Source: Ianthella basta (Eukaryota; Porifera; Demospongiae; Verongiida; Ianthellidae). Taken from it: a stretch of 64,000 nucleotides of DNA. Made by a program: the position numbers and the translations under genes. The stretch spans positions 6,123,950-6,187,949 of the forward strand of contig OZ025887.1 in assembly GCA_964019415.1 (NCBI GenBank), given 5' to 3'. The notes below the pieces were generated by a model. The model was not told the DNA's origin. It saw only the letters and a list, made by a program, of their open reading frames with translations, and did not search any database. Positions within the stretch are counted from its first letter, which is position 1. Each line of letters starts with the position of its first letter. This document shows positions 33,393 through 48,067 of the stretch, piece by piece.

Positions 33393-36300
33393 ATGAGCTC
33401 CATTGGCACTGGGGTGAGGAGCAGGGAGCGGGGCTGGTCGGCATTGTAGCGCGTAAGCCATCTGGTTCACGATTCTCCCTCCCACAGTACGACCTGTCGG
33501 TTGCGCAGTTCTCTCCCGATGGGCGAGTGTTTCAGATTGAGTATGCCATGAAGGCGGTAGAAAACGGCGGGTGAGCTGCTTCACACTGCCTTGCTAAGGA
33601 TAAGCGCACATTCAGCATGTGTGTCTACCTCTTCTCCACAGCACGGCCATAGCTCTTCGAGTAAAAGATGGCGTCGTGTTCGCGGTACAGAAGTTGGTTA
33701 CCTCGAAATTGCATGAGCGAGGGAGTAATAAGAAGCTGTTTACTGTGGACCAGCACGTGGGAGTGGTGAGGACCAGGAGCTCGGGCACATGCGTGCATGT
33801 GCACACTCGTGCACAAAGCATGCACATACCCATACAACCAAAACACGCATGCACGCACACACACACACACACACACACACAACACACACACACACACACA
33901 CCGTATTGAAGTCAGCTGTGTGTTGCAGGCCACAGCTGGCCTGTTGGCAGATGCAAGGACAGTAGTGGACAGAGCAAGGGAGGAGGCAGGGTACTATCGT
34001 AGTTGGTACTCTGAGGCCATCCCTGTCAAGGTGAGCACACAAGGGGAACTGCTTTGAAGCAGTTAGAGCAAACAGTTTGCATGGTGTCATTGGGGGTTAT
34101 CTAATGGAGGGGTGACAGGGGTCCTATGCTTTCTTCCTGGGTGAAACTATGTTGAACCTGCCTGGCTACATGTTCCAGTGACAGGTGTTATCGCTGGTGC
34201 CTCCCCCTCCTCCTCCTCCCTCCTCCCCCTCCTTCCACTCCCCCTCCTCCGCCTCCCTCCTCCCCCTCCTCCGCCTCCTCTGCCTCCCTCCTCCCCCTCC
34301 TCCTTCCACTCCCCCTCCTCTGCCTCCCTCCTCTTCCTCCTCCTTCCCCTCCCCCACCTCCTCTTCCTCCTTCCCCTCCCCCTCCTCCCCTTCCTCCTCC
34401 CCCTCCCCCTCCTCATCCTCCTTTTCCTCCCCCCTCCTCACCCCCCTCCTCCTTCCCCTCCCCCTCCTCCCCTTCCTCCTCCCCCTCCCCCTCGTCCTCC
34501 TTTCCCTCCCCCCTCCTCACCCCCTCCTCACCCCCTCCTCCTCCTTCCCCTCCCCCACCTCCTCTTCCTCCTTCCCCTCCCCCTCCTCCCCTTCCTCCTC
34601 CCCCTCCTCCTCGCCCTCCTTCCCCTCCCCCTCCTCCCCTTCCTCCTCCCCCTCCCCCTCCTCATCCTCCTTTCCCTCCCCCCTCCTCACACCCCTCCTC
34701 CTCCACCCCCTCCTCCTCGCCCTCCTTCCCCTCCCCCTCCTCCCCTTCCTCCTCCCCCTCCCCCTCCTCATCCTCCTTTCCCTCCCCCCTCCTCACACCC
34801 CTCCTCCTCCACCCCCTCCTCCTCGCCCTCCTTCCCCTCCCCCTCCTCCCCTTCCTCCTCCCCCTCCCCCTCCTCATCCTCCTTTCCCTCCCCCCTCCTC
34901 ACCCCCTCCACCCCCTCCTCCCCCTCCCCCCTCCTCTGCCTCCCTCCTCCCCCTCCTTCCACTCCCCCTCCTCTGCCTCTCTCCTCTTCCTCCTCCTTCC
35001 CCTCCCCCACCTCCTCTTCCTCCTTCCCCTCCCCCTCCTCCCCTTCCTCCTCCCCCTCCCCCTCCTCATCCTCCTTTTCCTCCCCCCTCCTCACCCCCCT
35101 CCTCCTTCCCCTCCCCCTCCTCCCCTTCCTCCTCCCCCTCCCCCTCGTCCTCCTTTCCCTCCCCCCTCCTCACCCCCTCCTCCTCCTCCTTCCCCTCCCC
35201 CACCTCCTCTTCCTCCTTCCCCTCCCCCTCCTCCCCTTCCTCCTCCCCCTCCTCCTCGCCCTCCTTCCCCTCCCCCTCCTCCCCTTCCTCCTCCCCCTCC
35301 CCCTCCTCATCCTCCTTCCCCTCCCCCTCCTCCCCTTCCTCCTCCCCCTCCTCCTCGTCCTCCTTTCCCTCCCCCCTCCCCCCTCCCCCCTCCTCACCCC
35401 CATCCTCCCCCCTCCTCCCCCTCCTCCCCCTCCTCCTCCCCCTCCTCCTCCTCCTCCCCCTCCTCCTCCTCCTCCCCCTCCTCCTCCCCCTCCTCCTCCT
35501 CGTCCTCCTTCCTCCTCCCCCTCCTCCTCCCCCTCCTCCTCCCCCCCCTCCCCCTCCTCCTCCTCCCCCTCCTCCTTCATGTAGCATTTAGTGGACAAAG
35601 TGTCGGGGTACATGCATCTGTTTACACGCTACTGGTGGCTTCGGCCCTTTGGATGTTGGTGAGTGGCACTCAGGCACAGCGCGATATGTCGGGTGTCTGT
35701 GGACTTGTGTTCATGCCTTGTTCCTTCAGCGCTATGTTTGGGTCCTACAACTCGAGGGATGGCCCAGCACTGTACATGGTGGAGCCGTCGGGAGTCTCTT
35801 GGGTATGTGGGGGGTGGGGGTGGGGGGGGGCTTGTTCTACTTGTGTTGATGTGTCTGTGTGTTTCTAATCTGTACGTATGCATGTGTGTGCTTGTGGTTG
35901 TGTGTGAGTGAATTGTCTGTTTGCCTGTCTCAATGTATGTCCGTTTGTCTGTCACAATGTAGTCTTGCATAGCCAAGATCTTCATTTGTTCAGACGCTGC
36001 CTCCCTTTGTGGAGGTCCTGTCATTGCAAAATGACAGTCCAGCAAAGTGACACTAGTGGCATGGTGTCTGCCTGTGTTTACCCCTTCACTACACTAGGGA
36101 TACACTGGGTGTGCCATTGGGAAGGGGAGGCAGGAGGCCAAAACTGAAATTGAGAAGCTTGTTGTGAGTCCCTGCTGATTGGATGTGCCGAGAGTGCTTT
36201 GACAGCAGTAATCGTTTCTTCTCTGTACAGTTGAAAGACCTCACTCTGAAGGAAGCAGTGAAGGAAGCCGCTAGAATGTATCCCTTGTCAGTATACACAT

Positions 36301-36718
36301 GTACCATATCATACCTATGTATGTTCATGTTTATGTGTGTGTGGTGAGTGTGTGTGTGTGTGTGTGTGCATATAACTGTGTGGTGCCTTGACTCTGAGAC
36401 TAGTATTTACAAATGCCATGACGAGACAAAGGACAAAAATTTTGTCTTAGAGCTGAGCTGGATTGGTGAAGGTAGCTATGGCCACTGTATTGTGTCGGTC
36501 TTAGTACTGTTTGTCACACTCCTGCCACACTTGCATGCTGTACCATCCCACCAGTACCCCCCCGGCGTGTGTAGTGTCACAACCTACCTACACTGGTGCC
36601 TGTCACAGGTACAAATGGCTGCCATGAGATTGTCCCAGATGAGGTCTATAAGGAGGCTGAGGACAGTGCCAAGGCAGCCTTGAATGAGTCAGATGACGAT
36701 GAAGATGACGACTTGTAG
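33393..36718 (+). CDS. PSMA3: 20S proteasome subunit alpha type-3 (PSMA3)
   Basis: This is an alpha-ring subunit of the 20S core particle, cytosolic and nuclear. The first coding exon is 21 nt (MSSIGTG, 33393-33413), followed at 33488 by [20 protein letters not shown], the alpha-subunit signature. Later exons give [38 protein letters not shown] (junction at about 33929), then, past the 1.4-kb CT tract, [89 protein letters not shown] and a final acidic tail (DDDEDDDL) with the stop at 36716. The acidic C terminus is typical of alpha-3. As in all alpha subunits, no catalytic Thr is expected. Confidence 0.96.
34196..35577. repeat. 1.4-kb CCTCCT-type pyrimidine tract in PSMA3 intron
   Basis: Almost pure C/T on the + strand, built from CTCCTCCCC, CCTTCC and CTCCTC blocks in higher-order repeats of roughly 100-120 bp (e.g. 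34657-34760, repeated at 34762-34866). It ends within a few bases of the acceptor CATGTAG before the exon at about 35585, so it acts as an enormous polypyrimidine tract. Long Pro/Ser/Leu and Gly/Glu/Arg frames across it are artefacts. Confidence 0.95.
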
Positions 36719-36991
36719 CCCTCGCACCACACCCAATGGAAGTAGAACACTGCAACACACCATCCTGTATGCATGGTCTTGCATTTAATGTTGTAATCTG
36801 CCAATCAACGGTGTAATTGATCAAGAATTGTCGCAAGATAATCTAATGAGCTGAATAGCCACTTGCTCTACCTAAAACTAAACCTATTCCTAAAGGCTCA
36901 GGTCGAGGCGAGGATACTGGTGCTTATAGCATTGTCTGGTGGTAATGTTATACAGAATTTCTGATACAGCAAATATGTTCTGTAAAAGTGG
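36719..36991. other. Convergent intergenic region, PSMA3 and ATG14
   Basis: 273 bp between facing stop codons, A/T-rich in its middle; presumably two 3' UTRs. No other feature recognised. Confidence 0.5.
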
Positions 36992-37780
36992 TCACGACGG
37001 ACGACTCCAAAACTTGCTCATGGAGGTCCACAGTCCACTGGTTACCATGGCGAGGACTCCACCCTCACGGGCAGATGATCGCTCGGTGTTTGGTGGTGCG
37101 TGGGTAGGTGGTTGGGGCCACACGCTGGACTGGAGGGAGCCACCAACCCTGCTCCCATCGCCAAAGAACTCCTGCTGCAAGGAGAGCATGTCTGCATCAT
37201 GGTGCTCTAAGCTGGAGAGATGTTGGACTGCCTCCCAGTCTGTGGACTCCTCCCCACTGCCACTCTCCTCATCTTTATTGGCATACGAGTCACTTGGGGA
37301 CACAGAGAAGCTGGTGGGAGGGGCACTGTCAAATTCAGCATCTGTAAAAGAAGTGCTGACTCTGTTGTAAGTGGAAAACAGCTCTGGGTAGCAAACGAAA
37401 GGGCCAGACCTAAAAGAGATGTAGCAGAACAATGTCATGTGATGTCATGTGATATCATGTGACATCATACAGCATTAGTATTATGTGACATCACATGACA
37501 TGCACATACACCCAATATACCAAGGCCTACCTCCCAACTTCCTGGTGTGTGACAAGGCACCAGAGGTTGCTGATGGTGCCTTTCTGGGACAAGGCTGTCG
37601 ACGGCACAGCCTAAACAGAAGAACAGATGTCCTCTATAGCACAGATCTGATAAAGCACTGGACAGCACTCACTAGACTGAGGTCCACTCACCTGAGCCAT
37701 ACAGAGGTACATGATATTGTCGTCAAGGTGTGAGACCAGCTTGTGAAACTTCCTCCTGCTCAAATCAGCCCGCCCATAAT

Positions 37781-37843
<63 letters not shown>

Positions 37844-39796
37844 CACACAATGGGAGATAGAATAATGTGAAGCTCTTCACTCAAGTGTGCACACACATGT
37901 CATCCATTCCCAATGCCTCACCAGATGATTTTGTCCAAGACCTTGCTCAATAGCCATGTGAATTGCGCAACGTGAGCCAGTCCTGCACTGATCTCCACAG
38001 CAGGGTTGATCTGAGGGGCGCTTGCTGATGGGACTGGGTGGGGGAGGGGTAGTGAGGTGAGAGTGAGGTGTGTGAGTGATGTGTGTGAGGTGTGAATGGC
38101 GTGGAAGTGAAGTGTGAGGATGATGTGAGGTAGTACAGTTGCTGGGTACAAGAAACACATACAAAGTTTGCTATATACTACTCTTGATACTAGAGATTGC
38201 ACTGACCAATCTACTCCTTGTGTCCATCACACACTAGTACAGCCAGATAGTGTAGTTAGTATACATACCAGTGCCATGGTATTCAGTATAATCGCCATTC
38301 ACAGGAAGAGCTGTCTCATTAATGCGTATTCTTGGAGATGGCAGCTTGGTCTGACCACTCAGTACCCAATCTCCGTCCAACTCCACATCCTCATTCAGAT
38401 CCACTACTGGCAGTGAGGGCGCCAGAGACTCTGTAGAGAGGGATGGAAGGGAACGGGACAGAAGACCAAAGTCACCATGGGCAACCAAAGACAATACAAG
38501 AGGGAAACAGTTTAGCAATCTATAGAATCTTTTCTCCCTCCCTCCCTCCGTCCTCCTCCCCACTCCCATCACTCCCTAGTCTTGCATAGCCCCGACTGCT
38601 ATTCCTGCCTCTGAGCGATGACATCAGCATAATATTATACATATGGAGGCAGGAATAGCGGTCTGGGCTGCGCGAGATTACTCCCTCCCTCCTTCCCTCC
38701 CTCCCTCCCTCCCTCCCTCCCTCCCTCCCTCCCTCCCTCCCTCCCTCCCTCCTTCCCTCCATCTCTCACTCTCTCATGCCCCAAGCAGCCTCTTACTTTC
38801 TCCCTCATCATCCACAGTCACTGGCTCCACTTCCATTGGATACAGGTACTGCGAGGCCTCCCTCACACAGCTAGCCCTGGCCGTGTGCAGCTCACACTGT
38901 TTAGAGCACAGGTCTCCCCGCAGAGCTCGTCTCCACTCACGAGCCTTCATTGTACTGTGCTGCTTTCTGAGGAGGCCGAGGGTGCGAGGGCGAAGTGCAG
39001 CAGAGACATCAGCAATCTCACTCCGGACGGAGGAGAGCTGAGCTTGCTCTGTAGAGGGGACCATTGGGAGTGCACATTACAGAAGAGGTCAACCTACCGC
39101 CAAGCACACTGTGTGTCTCACCTTGGCTGAGTGCTCTGTCTCCATCCTCCACAGCAGACCTCAGCAGTTGTACTTGACAGCGATGCAGCCGCAGGTCTGC
39201 CAACTGAAGTGAACAAGACAGACACAGAAGAGAGAACATACAGCAGTGGCTCTCCGACCAGCGGACAGACATATACTGACAGCATGGTCATGTGCGCTGA
39301 CATTACCTTCCGAGACTGTGACATTTTGTCATCCACGAAATGCTGCAGTCTATGTGAACAAAATTATGAATTGATGTCACCAGTGCTCTGAGGTGCACAC
39401 GGACAGATCACTAGCTGAGGGCCTAACACGGGGTCACACGGCTGGCTCAACGGTACCTTTCTCTCAACTGTAGGAGCCCCAGTTCCGATTTCACTAGTTC
39501 TACATACTTTCTCCTGCCGAACAGCAAGGGAGAGAGAGAGACAAAGACCAGTAGCCATGTGTAACACAGGCAGACCGTGATACAGCCCCACGCGCTCCCC
39601 CACGGGTACGTAGGAGTAGGGCTACCGCCAACCTGCACTCTTCCAGTACAAGAGCGTGGTCCCGCCCACAGCGCTTTCGACACGGCTCTACTTCATCCTT
39701 GACTTCATCCTCTGAAGCATCTCCTGAACTCAACCTGTCCCCCTCCAGTGCGTTCTCGGGCCCAGCGTCTTCTAGCTCTCCCTCAGCTTCCGCCAT
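36992..39796 (-). CDS. ATG14: Beclin 1-associated autophagy regulator ATG14 (Barkor)
   Basis: ATG14 targets the class III PI3-kinase complex I (VPS34, VPS15, Beclin 1) to ER sites of autophagosome formation. Exon 1 starts MAEAEGELED and includes CRKRCGRDHALVLEEC, possibly a reduced form of the vertebrate N-terminal cysteine motifs. Coiled-coil exons follow (KYVELVKSELGLLQLRER; LADLRLHRCQVQLLR; TARASCVREASQYLYPMEVE). The BATS-type C-terminal part contains DGDWVLSGQTKLPSPRI, NGDYTEYHGT, INPAVEISAGLAHVAQFTW, LSRRKFHKLVSHLDDNIMYL, RSGPFVCYPELF and an acidic stretch. A final amphipathic segment (GLWTSMSKFWSRPS) corresponds to the membrane-curvature-sensing helix. All blocks are in the order seen in human ATG14. 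The start follows MRPS10's stop by only 44 bp. Confidence 0.88.
37785..37850. repeat. (CA)n microsatellite, ATG14 intron
   Basis: CA array of about 65 bp with one CACG variant. Confidence 0.9.
38576..38682. mobile_element. Fold-back (MITE-like) element in ATG14 intron
   Basis: An inverted repeat of roughly 38-bp arms around a loop of about 30 bp. The inner arm GCTATTCCTGCCTC is perfect; the outer part is TAGTCTTGCATAGCCC on the left against TAATCTCGCGCAGCCC in the reversed right arm. A partial relative (AGTCTTGCATAGCC) lies at about 35961 in a PSMA3 intron, so this looks like a dispersed family. Confidence 0.6.
38683..38762. repeat. (CCCT)n tetranucleotide repeat, ATG14 intron
   Basis: About 80 bp of CTCC/CCTT tetramers abutting the right edge of the fold-back element. 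Confidence 0.9.
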
Positions 39797-39840
39797 TTTA
39801 AATATTGCTTAATCATGCTATTAATTAACAATGAATATCA
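39797..39840 (-). other. 44-bp gap between MRPS10 stop and ATG14 start (same strand)
   Basis: A/T-rich spacer with no AATAAA or ATTAAA on the minus strand. MRPS10 3' processing and ATG14 initiation must therefore overlap neighbouring coding sequence, or the two genes are cotranscribed. An AG about 14 bases before the ATG could serve as a trans-splice acceptor, but no pyrimidine tract precedes it. Confidence 0.6.
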
Positions 39841-41055
39841 TTATTTCTTGCGTCCTGTACTCTGTCCTTTCCTTTTGGGCTGCTCCGCATCTTTTCCAGC
39901 TGGCGGCTCCAGCAGCAGAGATGGGAGGGCTTCAAAGGCCTCCTGCAGTGGGCATGGGGTTTAGCAACTGCATTCCACAGTTGACACAACTTGACTACAC
40001 CCTCTCAATGCATTGGACCAGGCCCTGGACACTGCTATATGGTCAAAAAGTATAGCAACAGAGAACAAATCTCTTACCTGATAGACAGACATAGTAACTC
40101 CTTCAGGAAGGTTCCTTTGAATGTATTCGAGGAACACATCAGCAGTGGTACCAGTGATCTTCCTCACCTGCAGCAGAAGGTGCACCAGCCCGTTGTAACA
40201 GGTCTTCACTCTTCAACCAACCATCAGCACACGCCATAAGCTGTGTGTTAGCTCACCTGCAGGAGCCTTGCGTGAGTCCGCATCTCAAACTGCGCTCTGT
40301 GCTTCTTGAATATGTGAGGTGACTTGAGCACAGTGTATTTCTGTATGCGCTTTGGGAGTGCCATACGACCACTAATTTCAATGTCAAGGTTGTTAGCAGC
40401 TCTTGTAACAAACTTGACATAGCTGTCCAAGGCAGGGTGGTCATAGCCCTTCACTTTGATGTTGATCTTGTCGTAGAACCTCTCTTCCACCAGCTGGTCT
40501 GTGGACTGGCTGCCAGCCTCCTGGGCCGCCATGAAGGGTGACAAAAGTAATTACACATATTCACAAATTCCCAGACCTAATGACACATGCGTACTTGTGC
40601 AACTAATTCCTTGCACGCTTAATTACAAGCTTCCTAAGCGTACACAGGGCTTGTTCAAACATAGGGAGGACTTGTGTAGGATCGATATATGGTTTAATTT
40701 ACGTTGCTTTAATTAATGAAGTTGGGGCGCCATAAATATGTGCTGCATGTCAGTGAATATGTGTTGTGAAGCGGGTGCACTCTGGTCTGCCTCTCTTTAA
40801 AGCTCACCGTCTGACCATGGACCGAGCGCGCACAATGCAGGCCCTGTCGCTCTCCTCGAACTCTTGACGGGCCTGCAGCTGCTAGCAGGGGGAAAGACAC
40901 TCTCGAGGGACGGACAAGAAGGCTCAATCCGCGTGTCAGACATCTGTTGGAAAAGCCACGCAGTACGGTAATGCAAGAGATGAGTACGATAAATTTTCAC
41001 ATGTTAGCTTACTGGAAAGAACCGAGGAGAGAACTTACCTAACCGTGGCGGCCAT
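39841..41055 (-). CDS. MRPS10: Mitochondrial ribosomal protein S10 (uS10m)
   Basis: A component of the mitochondrial small ribosomal subunit. Exon 1 is 17 nt (41039-41055, MAATV plus two bases); exon 2 is 40808-40943. Together they encode a presequence rich in Arg, Leu and Ala without acidic residues near its start ([17 protein letters not shown]), fitting mitochondrial import. The third exon begins [20 protein letters not shown] and carries the S10 fold: [40 protein letters not shown] and [14 protein letters not shown]. The fourth gives [20 protein letters not shown], very close to human MRPS10 ([19 protein letters not shown]). The last is basic and ends STGRKK with TAA at 39841. Exon phases (17 + 136 nt = 51 codons) support the model. 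Confidence 0.88.
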
Positions 41056-41090
41056 TTTGTCTGTGGGCGTGTCGATGAATACAAATTATC
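41056..41090. promoter_or_regulatory. 35-bp bidirectional start region, MRPS10 / RCC1-repeat gene
   Basis: Divergent ATGs are separated by only 35 bp. At least one 5' UTR must overlap the other gene's transcribed region, or the two start sites lie almost back to back. Confidence 0.55.
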
Positions 41091-42227
41091 ATGCCTTTGT
41101 GGACGTGGGGCAGTGATGGATACGGAAGATTGGGCTTGGGGACTGAGGACAAACACCAGTGTCAGCCCCAGAAGGTGCCAGCCCTGAGTGATGTCGCCCT
41201 CTCCTCTGTCTCTGTTGGAGCAGCACACACCATAGCACTGGCTTGCAGTGGAGAGTGCTACACATGGGGAAAGTGCCACTACGGCCAGCTGGGGCAGGGG
41301 GAGATGGATGAGGATATTCACGAGCCACGCCCACTTGTGTTTCCTGGTGGTGTGGTCATCCGCGAGGTGGCCACGGGGGAATCCCACACTTTAGCAATCA
41401 CTTCTGAAGGATGTGTCTACTCGTGGGGGTGTGGTTACTATGGCACTCTTGGCCATGGCAATGAAACATCATATAGCACTCCCAAATTGATTGAATCCCT
41501 AAAGGGCATCGCCATAGTAACAGCCTGCGGCGGTGCTGCACACAGCCTTGCCATCACATCAGATGGTCAGATGTATGTGTGGGGGCGTGACCACTTGGGC
41601 CAGCTGGGTCTTCCTCCTTACAGCGACACCCCCCAAGAGCCAAAGAAAGTGCGCCTCAATCAGAAGTCTCCTGTGAAGTTGCCACTAAAGGCTGGCACCA
41701 CCGTCAAGATGGCTGCTGCACGTGGTTCACATTCCCTGGTGCTGTGTGCAGCAGGTACAGTGTTGTCATTTGGTGATAACACCCACGGTCAGTTGGGACG
41801 ACGTGAGCTTGTACCAGAGGGGTGTGTGGAAGACTGCCTCGTGGACTCTAGCAGCTTCAAGGGGCAGCCCGTTGTGTTTGTAGCTGCTGGAATGAAGCAC
41901 TGCGCGGCCATTTGTGGCAGTGGGACCATATTCACTTGGGGGTGGGGCAAATATGGCCGCTTAGGTACTGGCTCCTCCATCAACCAACCCACTCCCACCG
42001 AAGTCATTGCAGACGAACCATTCATGCAGGTTGCGTGTGGAGAGTCCCACACTCTTGCCCTTTCCGCAAGTGGCCATATTTGGGCATGGGGCAGTGCTCA
42101 CTATGGCAAACTGGGCCTTCCAGTGGACGAATCAGGTGTGGTTGACCACCCACGCAAAGTGGAACTTAATGAGGAAGGGAAATTGATATTGTGTGGCACA
42201 AATCACACAGTTTTGTACACAAGTTGA
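41091..42227 (+). CDS. Intronless RCC1-repeat (beta-propeller) protein
   Basis: A single uninterrupted frame of 378 codons from ATG 41091 to TGA 42225. It contains about seven RCC1 blades, seen as recurring W(S/T)WGxGxxGxLGxG and GxxHTxA(L/I) pairs: LWTWGSDGYGRLGLG, CYTWGKCHYGQLGQG, VYSWGCGYYGTLGHG, MYVWGRDHLGQLGL, VLSFGDNTHGQLGR, IFTWGWGKYGRLGTG and IWAWGSAHYGKLGL. The blades occupy the whole length, with no F-box, BTB or HECT extension. RCC1 propellers act as Ran exchange factors or as binding platforms. The strict Ran-GEF orthologue is not indicated, so the function stays open. It is the only clearly intronless gene here, which raises a retrocopy origin. Its stop lies 143 bp from the convergent kinase stop. 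Confidence 0.9.
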   Translation: MPLWTWGSDGYGRLGLGTEDKHQCQPQKVPALSDVALSSVSVGAAHTIALACSGECYTWGKCHYGQLGQGEMDEDIHEPRPLVFPGGVVIREVATGESHTLAITSEGCVYSWGCGYYGTLGHGNETSYSTPKLIESLKGIAIVTACGGAAHSLAITSDGQMYVWGRDHLGQLGLPPYSDTPQEPKKVRLNQKSPVKLPLKAGTTVKMAAARGSHSLVLCAAGTVLSFGDNTHGQLGRRELVPEGCVEDCLVDSSSFKGQPVVFVAAGMKHCAAICGSGTIFTWGWGKYGRLGTGSSINQPTPTEVIADEPFMQVACGESHTLALSASGHIWAWGSAHYGKLGLPVDESGVVDHPRKVELNEEGKLILCGTNHTVLYTS

Positions 42228-42370
42228 GATAGATATCGGAGCAGTGTTACTTATGGCAGGAGTGGAGAGGTGGAGGTTGAGTGTACAAATATAACAAGAT
42301 ATAATATAATTGCATATATGAATGGGTGAGAATGTTCTTGTGTGGGTATGCATGTTTGGGGTGGTTGGAG

Positions 42371-47691
<5,321 letters not shown>

Positions 47692-48067
47692 CTCAGCCCG
47701 GACGTGCCTACAGCTACTCCCTCAGGCTAGCCGATGCCATGTGTATCTGTAAAGCTTGTGGGCTGAGTGACGTCACGACTACAGGGACAGTCCCCACCCC
47801 CTCGTTTCCTACTCCCGACACCTCTTTTCCGTTTTGCGGAATAGTGTCTTGTGATATAATTATACAATTTTATCATTATTATATATCTCCCCTTTGGCTA
47901 CACCACGACGCACAGAGCACGACCAACCTTCACTGTGTGATAAATTAAAACTGTTGGTGCATTAGCATCGATAGTTAAGCTATTTACTTTGTTGCATAAT
48001 CAACTAGTTAGAGCAGGCCACACACAGATTTAGCAGTAACAAGTGCTGTGCATCCCAAACACACAGG
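47692..48067. promoter_or_regulatory. Gap between BAZ1A stop and kinase start (both minus strand)
   Basis: These 376 bp should hold the BAZ1A 3' UTR and the promoter and 5' UTR of the kinase gene. An A/T-rich stretch (47840-47890) lies in the middle. No other element recognised. Confidence 0.5.

Noticed and set aside
34178..35613. 468-codon Pro/Ser/Leu frames and Gly/Glu/Arg antisense frames
   Set aside because: They are low-complexity translations of the CT tract within a PSMA3 intron; conserved proteasome exons join across it.
40797..41000. Alternative reading of the second MRPS10 exon in other frames (including a Gln/Glu/Arg-rich one)
   Set aside because: Only the frame set by ATG 41055 and the 17-nt first exon joins in phase to the S10-domain exon, and it gives a proper mitochondrial presequence.
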